DNA from: Sinomicrobium pectinilyticum
GTDB taxonomy: Bacteria; Bacteroidota; Bacteroidia; Flavobacteriales; Flavobacteriaceae
Assembly: GCF_003725735.1 (NCBI RefSeq)
Contig: NZ_RJTM01000029.1
Location: forward strand, 161,424 to 225,423
DNA length: 64,000 nucleotides
Direction of reading: 5' to 3'
Shown here: positions 44,039 through 52,224 of the stretch, piece by piece
Layout of the letters: each line of letters opens with the position of its first letter
Position numbering within the stretch: position 1 is the stretch's first letter
Position numbers and translations under genes: made by a program
The notes under the pieces: generated by a model
What the model was told of the DNA's origin: nothing
Seen by the model: the letters and a program-made list of their open reading frames with translations, nothing else
Database searches by the model: none

Positions 44039-45361
44039 TTATATGACTTTGGTTTTACCGGGAATGGCATGTGGATAATACCCGTCGTCCCCGGGCAGTA
44101 CTTTGGGACTGGCATTCCAGTCCAGCTGTTCCGGCATTAAGCTTACTTCGGAATTTAGCGCGTCATCCCAGTTAATGATCTTACCGGAGTAGGTGGCATA
44201 CCTTCCCATAATAGCGGTCATGGTACTTTTTGCAGCATTTTCCGCATCGGCGAATTTATATTCGCCTTTCACAATAGCAGCAAAGAGTTCGTCGTGTTCC
44301 TTCTGGTAAGGGTTCGGGTTGTTTTCCCCGTTGTGTTTATACAATTCATTCCCTTTGGCATCCCAGATAACCCCGTGGTTTCCCGCATGCATAAACGTAC
44401 GTCCTTTGGTGCCCTGGAAACCCTCGTCCACACGGTTATGTGCCCCTGGAAAATGTCTGCATTCGCTGTGTATTACGGTACCGTCGTCATAAGTGAACAA
44501 CACGATATGATGATCATAAATTTCCCCGTTATCTTTTCCTGTCCGTACGAGACGTCCGCCCGTACCTTCGGCTTTCACCGGATAGCTGCCTTTTACCCAG
44601 TTGGCCACATCAATGTTGTGTACGTGTTGTTCCACAATATGGTCGCCGCATAACCAGTTAAAGTAATACCAGTTACGCATCTGATATTCCATTTCGGTCT
44701 GCCCGGGTTGTCTCTCGCGTACCCATACGCCGCCTCCGTTCCAGAATACCTGGCCACCTACGATATCACCTATGGCGCCATCGTGTATCCTTTTTACGGT
44801 TTCGATATAATTGTCCTGGTATCTTCGCTGTAAACCGACAACCACATTTAGTTTTTTTGCCTTGGCTTTTTCCGCAACTTCGAGCACCTTACGGATGCCT
44901 ATGGCATCTGTGGCCACGGGTTTTTCCATGAATACCTGTTTGTCCCGGGCAATGGCTTCTTCGAAGTGGTAAGGACGGAAGCCCGGGGGAGTGGCAATGA
45001 TAACTACGTCAGCCTCTTTAATGGCTTTCTTGTATGCGTCGAAACCTACGAATCTTCTTTCTTCCGGAACATCCACCTTTTCTTTCCCGAATTTTTTCAG
45101 GATTTTCGAGTAACTGTCTTCTAGCTGATCTTTAAAGGCATCGGCCATGGCAACGAGTTTGAGGTTATGACCGGTTTCAAAAGCCTGAAAAGTGGCCCCT
45201 GTACCTCGTCCTCCGCAACCTATAAGTGCTATTTTTATAACATCACTACCGGCAGCATATGCCCCGGGAATGTTGAGCGGATTTAACATTGTGGCCCCGG
45301 CAGTGGCCAGAGCAGTAGTTTTCATAAAATCCCTGCGACTATTTGTGTTGGATGGTTTCAT
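44039..45361 (-). CDS. Tat-exported Gfo/Idh/MocA family oxidoreductase
   Basis: A 440-residue dehydrogenase with a twin-arginine signal (SRRDFMKTTALATAGATML), indicating export of the folded, cofactor-loaded enzyme. The Rossmann motif is ALIGCGGRGTG, followed by VVIATPPGFR and the catalytic-region VFMEKPVATDA. The C-terminal half contains NGGGVWVRERQPG and WLCGDHIVEQHVHNIDVANW, typical of the large planctomycete/Bacteroidota subgroup. It likely acts on glycans or sugar derivatives in the periplasm. It lies 54 bases downstream of a SUMF1-domain gene, and both are probably in one operon. Confidence 0.9.
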   Translation of the reverse strand: MKPSNTNSRRDFMKTTALATAGATMLNPLNIPGAYAAGSDVIKIALIGCGGRGTGATFQAFETGHNLKLVAMADAFKDQLEDSYSKILKKFGKEKVDVPEERRFVGFDAYKKAIKEADVVIIATPPGFRPYHFEEAIARDKQVFMEKPVATDAIGIRKVLEVAEKAKAKKLNVVVGLQRRYQDNYIETVKRIHDGAIGDIVGGQVFWNGGGVWVRERQPGQTEMEYQMRNWYYFNWLCGDHIVEQHVHNIDVANWVKGSYPVKAEGTGGRLVRTGKDNGEIYDHHIVLFTYDDGTVIHSECRHFPGAHNRVDEGFQGTKGRTFMHAGNHGVIWDAKGNELYKHNGENNPNPYQKEHDELFAAIVKGEYKFADAENAAKSTMTAIMGRYATYSGKIINWDDALNSEVSLMPEQLDWNASPKVLPGDDGYYPHAIPGKTKVI

Positions 45362-45415
45362 AGGAAAGGTATATTATAGTTTAACGGTTAAAATAAGGTT
45401 GAAATTCAGAACTTA

Positions 45416-46423
45416 TCAATAATCCTCAATGGGTTCCCGGTTATAATAGGCCAGGATCTTATCTTCGGAAGGCGGATTTAAAGGACGTACTACACGAATC
45501 CCCAGAAAGGGGGCTTCCGGAAACCACCAGTTACTTTTCGGCATCTGCGGATCTATTTGTTTCCACGAAGAGGTAGAAGCAAAACGCCTGGCCGATCTGA
45601 GGTCTTCGGCACTGCTTTTATAACTGCCGCCCCGTATGGAACGGGGATAGAGCTCGGTGGCTTCGACAATGGGGTTATCTGCGGTTTTTCCTGCGAGTTC
45701 CCGGTAACTGTCCTTCGCATACTGATCAGCCGTCCACTCCATTACATTACCGAGAATATCGTATAATCCCCAGGGGTTAGGCTTCTTTTGCCCTATAGGA
45801 TGGGTTTTATCTTCGCTGTTGCCCGCATACCAGGCATAGGTATCCAGTTCTGCCGGGGAATCACCGAAAAAGTAAACAGAAGAGACCCCGGCACGGCAGG
45901 CATATTCCCATTCTGCTTCCGTAGGTAAACGATAGAACACTCCTGTTTTTGCATACAGCCATTTACAAAACTGGATGGCATTGTATTGTGTCATCCCTAT
46001 GGCGGGCATATTCTCCTTTCCCATGCCAAAGGTCATGTCCAGGTATGGGGTAGTGGGGCGGGACACAGCATCTACTTCTTCCGATAACGGACGGTCGCTC
46101 ATGGTTTGTTCGTAGTCCCTGTTCAGGAACATTTCGTAAATGTCCCAGGTAATTTCATGGGTCCCCATCCAGAAAGGGGCTATCTTCACTTCATGCAGGG
46201 GAACTTCGTCTTCCCGGTGTGCGGCATCACTTTCGGGGCTTCCCATATGGAAAGTTCCTCCCGCTATGGGGGTCATGTCAAAAGAAACGGAAGTGCCGGG
46301 AATGTTTTGGGTATAAGCGGCAAATTTGTCTTTCCTGGATTGTGCAGTCCATGATGTTATCGTGAACATTATTGCCGGGACCCCTATAAAAAACAGAGAG
46401 GTATAGATTCGGTTACGAAGCAT
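45416..46423 (-). CDS. SUMF1/formylglycine-generating-enzyme-like protein
   Basis: A 335-residue secreted protein with an N-terminal hydrophobic signal or anchor and a SUMF1 domain from about residue 50: PIAGGTFHMGSPESD, FWMGTHEITWDIYEMF, RLPTEAEWEYACRAG, LYDILGNVMEWTADQY and RSIRGGSYKSS. The cysteine pair that binds copper in true formylglycine-generating enzyme is missing from the C-terminal region; only two Cys exist, in FCKWL and YACRAG. It is therefore probably a non-catalytic or differently acting family member, as with gliding protein relatives. It is the upstream partner of the Tat-exported oxidoreductase. Confidence 0.85.
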   Translation of the reverse strand: MLRNRIYTSLFFIGVPAIMFTITSWTAQSRKDKFAAYTQNIPGTSVSFDMTPIAGGTFHMGSPESDAAHREDEVPLHEVKIAPFWMGTHEITWDIYEMFLNRDYEQTMSDRPLSEEVDAVSRPTTPYLDMTFGMGKENMPAIGMTQYNAIQFCKWLYAKTGVFYRLPTEAEWEYACRAGVSSVYFFGDSPAELDTYAWYAGNSEDKTHPIGQKKPNPWGLYDILGNVMEWTADQYAKDSYRELAGKTADNPIVEATELYPRSIRGGSYKSSAEDLRSARRFASTSSWKQIDPQMPKSNWWFPEAPFLGIRVVRPLNPPSEDKILAYYNREPIEDY

Positions 46424-46580
46424 TTTTCGGGTTCAGATTGATTATAATTATTTGAAAGTTTCCCGAATATTATATAATTATTCTTTCTTTTTTAAGGAAT
46501 TAACATTATTTAACAAAATGGCAGGTTCTGTTATAAAAACAGCTTTTCTCCTGTTCTGTTCTCGAACGGGGTACGGGCGA

Positions 46581-48587
46581 TTAAAGCGTTTTCACCTTGT
46601 CCTGAAGCATTTTTATTTCATCCCTCAGCTTTGCAGCCTGGAGGAAATCCAGGTCTTTGGCAGCTTTTTCCATGGCTTTCCTTTTTTCGCGGATTATTTT
46701 TTCCACCTGGTCTTTGGATGCATATTCCAGTTGTGGCTCTGCCGCGGATGCCAGACCTCTTTCGGTATTGTTGTAATATACTTCGGAAACCGGGCTTTGG
46801 CTCAGGCTGTTGTCTATCCTTTTGTTCAGGGCTTTCGGGGTGATGTTATTGATTGTGTTGAACTCTGTCTGTTTTTCCCTGCGATAGTTGGTCTCATCTA
46901 TCGTCCTTTGCATGCTGTCCGTTACCTTATCGGCATACATAATGGCTTTCCCGTTGAGGTTTCTTGCCGCCCGTCCCACGGTCTGGGTCAGGGAGCGGGC
47001 ACTCCGGAGGAAACCTTCTTTGTCGGCGTCCAGGATCGCTACAAGAGATACTTCGGGCAGGTCCAGCCCTTCCCGGAGGAGGTTTACACCTATGAGCACG
47101 TCAAACAGTCCTTTTCTCAGGTCCTGCATAATTTCCACACGCTCCAGTGTGTCAACATCACTGTGTATGTAGCGGCAGCGTACCCGTATTCTTGTCAGGT
47201 ATTTGGAGAGCTCTTCTGCCATACGTTTGGTAAGGGTGGTGACCAGCACGCGTTCGTCTTTTTCCACCCGCATCTGTATTTCCTCCACCAGATCGTCGAT
47301 CTGGTTCTGGCTCGGTCGTACCTCGATCACCGGGTCGAGGAGGCCTGTGGGGCGGATTACCTGTTCCACATATACGCCACCGGCCTTCTGAAGCTCATAA
47401 TCAGCCGGGGTGGCACTCACGTAAATCACCTGGTTCTGCAAAGCTTCGAACTCCTCAAATTTCAGCGGACGGTTATCCATCGCTGCGGGCAGGCGGAAGC
47501 CGTATTCCACCAGGTTTTCTTTGCGCGAACGGTCTCCTCCGTACATAGCGTGTACCTGGGGGATGGTTACGTGGCTTTCGTCCACGACCATCAGGTAATC
47601 CTCCGGGAAATAATCCAGAAGGCAGAAAGGGCGGGTTCCCGCTTCGCGGCCGTCAAGGTAACGGGAATAGTTTTCAATACCGGAACAGTACCCCAGTTCC
47701 CGGATCATTTCCAGGTCAAAGTTGGTGCGCTCTTCCAGGCGTTTTGCTTCCAGTTGTTTGCCGGCTTCATTGAAATAGGCAACCTGTTTTACGAGGTCGT
47801 CCTGGATCTGTTTAATGGCATTTTGCAGGACGTCCGGAGAAGTGACAAATATATTGGCGGGATAAATATTCAGTTTTTCGTACTTTTCGATTATCCGGTT
47901 TGTCTGCGGGTCAAAGGCTTCGATATCTTCTATTTCATCGCCGAAAAAGTGAATGCGGAAAGCATTGTCCGCATATCCGGGAAATATGTCTACCGTATCG
48001 CCTTTGATACGGAACGTACCGCGGGTAAATTCTCCCGTAGTACGCGAATACAGGCTCTGTACGAGTTGATGTAAAAATCTGGTCCGGGATATGACCTGGT
48101 CGCGTTCTATGGGAATCACGTTCTTCTGAAATTCAACGGGGTTTCCGATACCGTATAAACAGGATACGGAGGCGACTACCAGGACATCCCTTCTCCCGGA
48201 AAGCAGGGAAGAAGTGGTGCTTAACCGTAATTTCTCTATTTCGTCATTAATGGAAAGATCCTTTTCAATATAGGTGCCGGTAACGGGAATATAAGCTTCC
48301 GGCTGATAATAATCGTAATAGGAAACAAAATATTCCACGGCATTTTCCGGGAAAAACTGTTTGAATTCCGAATACAATTGTGCCGCCAGGGTTTTGTTAT
48401 GGGCGAGAACAAGAGTAGGGCGTTGTACTTCCTGGATTACATTGGCGACCGTAAAGGTTTTTCCCGATCCGGTAACTCCCAGTAACGTTTGGTACCTCTC
48501 TTCACCGATAATCCCCGAAACCAACTGTCTTATGGCTTCCGGCTGGTCTCCCGTAGGACTGAATTCTGATTTTACTTGGAATTTCAT
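46581..48587 (-). CDS. uvrB: Excinuclease ABC subunit B
   Basis: A 668-residue UvrB, standard length; the start is ATG 48587, since the longer frame adds an unrelated 70 residues. The helicase motor starts with LLGVTGSGKTFTVANV (Walker A), then the YYDYYQPEAYIP beta-hairpin region that clamps DNA, SVSCLYGIG, VVDESHVTIPQ, and motif VI QTVGRAARN. A UVR motif that binds UvrC ends the protein. A TATCTTTA box at 48592-48599 on the minus strand suggests a nearly leaderless transcript. It works with UvrA and UvrC in nucleotide excision repair. Confidence 0.96.
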   Translation of the reverse strand: MKFQVKSEFSPTGDQPEAIRQLVSGIIGEERYQTLLGVTGSGKTFTVANVIQEVQRPTLVLAHNKTLAAQLYSEFKQFFPENAVEYFVSYYDYYQPEAYIPVTGTYIEKDLSINDEIEKLRLSTTSSLLSGRRDVLVVASVSCLYGIGNPVEFQKNVIPIERDQVISRTRFLHQLVQSLYSRTTGEFTRGTFRIKGDTVDIFPGYADNAFRIHFFGDEIEDIEAFDPQTNRIIEKYEKLNIYPANIFVTSPDVLQNAIKQIQDDLVKQVAYFNEAGKQLEAKRLEERTNFDLEMIRELGYCSGIENYSRYLDGREAGTRPFCLLDYFPEDYLMVVDESHVTIPQVHAMYGGDRSRKENLVEYGFRLPAAMDNRPLKFEEFEALQNQVIYVSATPADYELQKAGGVYVEQVIRPTGLLDPVIEVRPSQNQIDDLVEEIQMRVEKDERVLVTTLTKRMAEELSKYLTRIRVRCRYIHSDVDTLERVEIMQDLRKGLFDVLIGVNLLREGLDLPEVSLVAILDADKEGFLRSARSLTQTVGRAARNLNGKAIMYADKVTDSMQRTIDETNYRREKQTEFNTINNITPKALNKRIDNSLSQSPVSEVYYNNTERGLASAAEPQLEYASKDQVEKIIREKRKAMEKAAKDLDFLQAAKLRDEIKMLQDKVKTL

Positions 48588-48747
48588 AGGGTAAAGATAC
48601 AAACAAAGTCCGAAGTTTAAACCTGGTATCCCGAAGATGAAAAGGGGAAAAAATCCGGGGTGGAGGCACCGGGAGTTCTTTGGGTTATGAGGTGTGGGCT
48701 CCGGATCGGGTGAGTATAGCCTATAACCTGTAACTTTCTTGCTCCCC

Positions 48748-48813
48748 CCCCAAAAAAAACTCCCACCGAGGTGGAAGTTTGGGGCTAAATCAAACACAAT
48801 CTCAAAAATGAGA
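48748..48813 (-). ncRNA. Two-hairpin element upstream of uvrB, possible small RNA
   Basis: On the minus strand a small TCTCA/TGAGA hairpin (48800-48813) is followed by a long one: CCCCAAA-CTTCCACC paired with GGTGGGAG-TTT...GGGG (48748-48784), with an 8-T run inside the 3' arm. A TTG about 18 bases before a TATTTTTT box lies upstream. This looks like a short independent transcript with its own terminator, or an attenuator in front of uvrB. No Rfam family was recognised. The rest of 48588-49004 shows only the TonB-gene terminator. Confidence 0.35.
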
Positions 48814-48952
48814 ACTTTGAAAAAAATAGAATATATAGTTTGTTATCAATGAAACAAATTTCTCTATATTCTGTAACAGTAACGCACTTTATTCCGCTAT
48901 ATTTTGTAAAGGGGCAAAAAAAGTTTTTTTAAACTATCTATGAAGGTAAAAA

Positions 48953-48989
48953 AGCAGGTTGAATTTTGATTATCATCATGCAACCTGCT
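48953..48989 (-). terminator. Terminator of the TonB receptor gene
   Basis: AGCAGGTTG and CAACCTGCT form a 9-base stem; on the minus strand it is followed by TTTTTTA. It lies 16 bases after the receptor stop codon. Confidence 0.9.
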
Positions 48990-49004
48990 CTTTTATCTGC
49001 TTTT

Positions 49005-51875
49005 TTATTTCAGTACAAAACTGATTCTTGCAAACAGGAAGCGCCCGCCTATACCAAATTGCTGTGCCCTTCTGGACCAGTCAAAACGTCCGCTGCTCCT
49101 GTTGGCCTCTATGGCCCTGTCCGGATAGATATCGAACAGGTTATTGGCTCCCAGGGTAAGGGTGAGTTCTTCCGTAAATTTATATCCTACGGAAAGATCA
49201 GTTACCAGTTTGGTGCCGAATTCCTGCTGGTTTTCAATAATATTAGTGGCTTCTGTCACCTTTCCGAAGAAAACATTTCTCAGGAATATATTGAATTTGT
49301 CGGCGGAGAGGCTATTGGTGAGGTTGATCTTTGTTCTCGGTACGGCTTCTTCGAGATAGACACGGCTTTCTTCCGGGAAATAAGTTTCCACGAGTCCGGC
49401 TTGTTCCAGTACGGGAGAAGCTTTGATATTGCCAACTCTCCTGGTTTGGGAGAAGGTAGCGGAAAGGTCATTTTTCAGTTGCAGGTTTTCACCCAAAAAG
49501 GCTTTATGTGTAATAACCATATCCAGTCCTTTGGACTCCGTATCTATGGCATTGGCAAAAAATGCGGCACGGGAGGCATTGGCCTGGCTGAAGAGCAGTT
49601 GCAGCTCTTCGTTATCACCGGGGACAAACTGGCCGGTATATACAATGCGATCGTCTATAGCTACGAAATACCCGTCTACGGTAATGCTTATATTGGCATC
49701 GGGAAGTTTTGCGGTAAAGCCTACGCTAACACTTTTCGATGTCTCTTCCTTGAGATTGGGAATACCCAGCAATTTGGCTACGCGGCTGTCATTGGAAAAG
49801 GTACCCACTTCCTGCGGGTTCCCCTGGTTATCAAATACGGTGGAAGTAGAATTAAAATACAACTGGTGCAGGGAAGGTGCGCGGAAGCCGGTATTAAGTG
49901 CGGCACGTAGGTTGAGGTTTTCCGCAGCTTTTACCCGTGTGGCAACTTTAAAATTGATGGTCGATCCGAAATCCGAATAATTCTCAAACCTGGTGGCAAA
50001 GCTTGCCAGGAACCTTTCGGTAAAATCGGCCTCCACATCAAAATACCCTGCTATACTGGTACGGTCGCGGGACAAGGCGTTGGCTTCCGTGAAACCGGGA
50101 AATACCTGGGAACCTCCCGGCCTTGGCGCGCCGAAAAAGTCTGTTCTGGGAGTCTGTGAGTCCGTAGTGATGGGAATACCATTTACGTCGTACTGGGCAT
50201 ATGAAGCCAGTTCCCCTTCGATGATCTCGTAGTTTTCAAACCGGTGTTCCGCTCCGAAAGCTACGTTGACCCCTGCAAAAACATCTTCGAAGAAGCGGTT
50301 TATGTCCAGGTTGGTGGTGTTTTGTGTGAAGGCAAACCCCCCGGCATCAAAACGGGTAGGGGATGCATTCAGCATGGAAGCGTTGGAAGTGTTGGAGATT
50401 TCATAGTCAAAGGAGTTTTTTCCGTAAGTGTTGCTGAAATCCACATTCCATTCTCCTATTTTTCCTTTGATCCCTGCGGAGAGTGAACGGTCTTTGATCT
50501 TGGAATTGATCTCCGGCAGAAAACCATTCATATATGCGGGGGTATAGGTCCGCGCTTCATTAGGCATACGGTAGAACCCGGCAGAATTCCCGGTCCTTGA
50601 GCTGATTCCCGCAAAGGAGTAAAGCTCCGTACCGTTATCGTCCAGCGGAAGGGAGAAATTCGCCATAAACCTTCCGCCCCGTAAAGCGGATTGTCCTACA
50701 CGCATATTAAAATCCGTACGCTCCATGCCTCTCGCGGCAAGTTCCTGATCGGTGACATCTGCATCCAGAATATCCTGCAAGTCTTCTATGCTATTGGCGG
50801 AGGCTATTTGTCCCTGTAGTTCCGAAGAAAAATAGGGGACTTGTGCTCCGTATTGTTTTATGGCATCAACATCGGTAAAGAGGTTACTAATGTCATAGTT
50901 GTTGGCATTTGCCACATTTTCTATGGCATTGTATGCATTAAAAATAGGGCCTTCCCATTCTTTCATCCGGTTGTAATCATCGCGGTAATCAAAGTCCCCG
51001 GTAAAGTTTAGATAACCTCCTTTGTCTCCCAAAGGCAGCCCGTAATTGGCGCTTATGTTGGTTGTTGCCCCGTCCACACCCCCGGTCTGCTCTTCGGCAT
51101 TCTTGGAGAAGTTGGCCCCGGTTGTTGCGATGACGGTAAGTTCGTTTACACTTTTCTTCAATACGATGTTGATCACCCCGGCAATGGCATCGGAGCCGTA
51201 TTGTGCGGCGGCACCGTCACGCAGGACTTCAATACGTTCAATGGCAGCGGCCGGAATAGCATTGAGATCGGTCCCTACATTCCCCCTTCCGAAAGTACCA
51301 TTTATGTTGATGAGGGAAGAGGTGTGCCTTCTTTTACCATTGATGAGAACCAGAACCTGGTCGGGGCCGAGTCCCCGGAGCGAAGCGGGATCTACGTGAT
51401 CCGTGCCATCGGATATGGTCTGGGTATTGGAAGAAAAGGAAGGGGCAACATAATTAAGGATCTGGTTGAGGTTTACCTGTGGCCCCTGTGAGGTCAGCTC
51501 GCTTACATCGATAACGTCTACCGGGACTGCGGTTTCCGTAGCTGTCCTTGCCGGGTTCCTCGAACCTACGACAACCACGTTTTCCAGGGCCACTCCCGAT
51601 TCCAGTTGAACATCCAGGTCGGAAGAACTTACGGTGATTTGCTTGCTTTCAAAACCGACATAAGAAAATATAAGAACATCCCCGGCAGATGCATCTATAG
51701 CATAATTTCCGTCAAAATCCGTTGTTGTTCCGCGGGTTGTGCCTTTAACAGCAACCGATACACCTATGAGTGGTTCCCCGGAATCATCGGTCACGGTCCC
51801 GGTTACCGTCATATCCTGGGCGAAACCATGTGTAAAGCATGAAAAAAGACTTAAAATAAGTAGGATTTTCTTCAT
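49005..51875 (-). CDS. TonB-dependent outer-membrane receptor
   Basis: A 956-residue receptor; ATG 51875 gives a clean signal peptide (KKILLILSLFSCFTHGFAQ). A carboxypeptidase-like beta-sandwich follows (TVTGTVTDDSGEPLIGVSV, about 22-110), then the plug (about 120-240; LRGLGPDQVLVLINGKRRH, IERIEVLRDGAAAQYGSDAI) and a 22-strand barrel ending in the aromatic IGGRFLFARISFVLK. The plug resembles siderophore/cobalamin-type receptors more than SusC, and no susD gene is adjacent. The substrate is unknown. A TATTTTTG box at 51903-51910 is its promoter. Confidence 0.92.
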   Translation of the reverse strand: MKKILLILSLFSCFTHGFAQDMTVTGTVTDDSGEPLIGVSVAVKGTTRGTTTDFDGNYAIDASAGDVLIFSYVGFESKQITVSSSDLDVQLESGVALENVVVVGSRNPARTATETAVPVDVIDVSELTSQGPQVNLNQILNYVAPSFSSNTQTISDGTDHVDPASLRGLGPDQVLVLINGKRRHTSSLININGTFGRGNVGTDLNAIPAAAIERIEVLRDGAAAQYGSDAIAGVINIVLKKSVNELTVIATTGANFSKNAEEQTGGVDGATTNISANYGLPLGDKGGYLNFTGDFDYRDDYNRMKEWEGPIFNAYNAIENVANANNYDISNLFTDVDAIKQYGAQVPYFSSELQGQIASANSIEDLQDILDADVTDQELAARGMERTDFNMRVGQSALRGGRFMANFSLPLDDNGTELYSFAGISSRTGNSAGFYRMPNEARTYTPAYMNGFLPEINSKIKDRSLSAGIKGKIGEWNVDFSNTYGKNSFDYEISNTSNASMLNASPTRFDAGGFAFTQNTTNLDINRFFEDVFAGVNVAFGAEHRFENYEIIEGELASYAQYDVNGIPITTDSQTPRTDFFGAPRPGGSQVFPGFTEANALSRDRTSIAGYFDVEADFTERFLASFATRFENYSDFGSTINFKVATRVKAAENLNLRAALNTGFRAPSLHQLYFNSTSTVFDNQGNPQEVGTFSNDSRVAKLLGIPNLKEETSKSVSVGFTAKLPDANISITVDGYFVAIDDRIVYTGQFVPGDNEELQLLFSQANASRAAFFANAIDTESKGLDMVITHKAFLGENLQLKNDLSATFSQTRRVGNIKASPVLEQAGLVETYFPEESRVYLEEAVPRTKINLTNSLSADKFNIFLRNVFFGKVTEATNIIENQQEFGTKLVTDLSVGYKFTEELTLTLGANNLFDIYPDRAIEANRSSGRFDWSRRAQQFGIGGRFLFARISFVLK

Positions 51876-51902
51876 AAGTAAAAAATTTAGTGTTAGTATT
51901 AT

Positions 51903-51910
51903 CAAAAATA
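51903..51910 (-). promoter_or_regulatory. Promoter -7 box of the TonB receptor gene
   Basis: TATTTTTG on the minus strand matches TAnnTTTG, about 28 bases before the ATG. The rest of the 349-base spacer to 52224 is AT-rich; no gene, operator or strong hairpin was seen there. Confidence 0.55.
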
Positions 51911-52224
51911 TGTTAAATAATTGTAATAAAATACTTTTTGAAATCTAAAATATAATCTTCTTTTCTGTGTACGTAGTTCATGTGAGAGATGTGTATTTTA
52001 CACGCCAGATATTAAAGGATCTTTATTTCAACTCAAATTATCCGGGGATTTCCGAAGGTTGTCATGAATACGGAGCTTTGGTTTTTTTATATTTTTATGG
52101 AGTGGCGCCGGGGCCCATATTTTTCTTTCGATATCTATTAGTGATACATGACAAATATCATTTTCCATCCGCATGAACCGGCGGACCTTTACCGCTTATT
52201 TTTTATTAAAAAAGCAAAATAAGG

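Noticed and set aside
45416..46423. Formylglycine-generating enzyme for sulfatases
   Set aside because: Catalytic cysteine pair missing and no sulfatase gene nearby.
46452..48074. 540-codon plus-strand open frame
   Set aside because: It lies antisense to the complete, motif-rich uvrB; its composition (Phe/Tyr/His-rich) is that of a shadow frame.
49005..51875. SusC-type glycan utilisation locus
   Set aside because: No susD or glycoside hydrolase next to the receptor, and the plug resembles siderophore/cobalamin-type receptors; the GxGYxYP gene is 5 kb away on a separate transcript.
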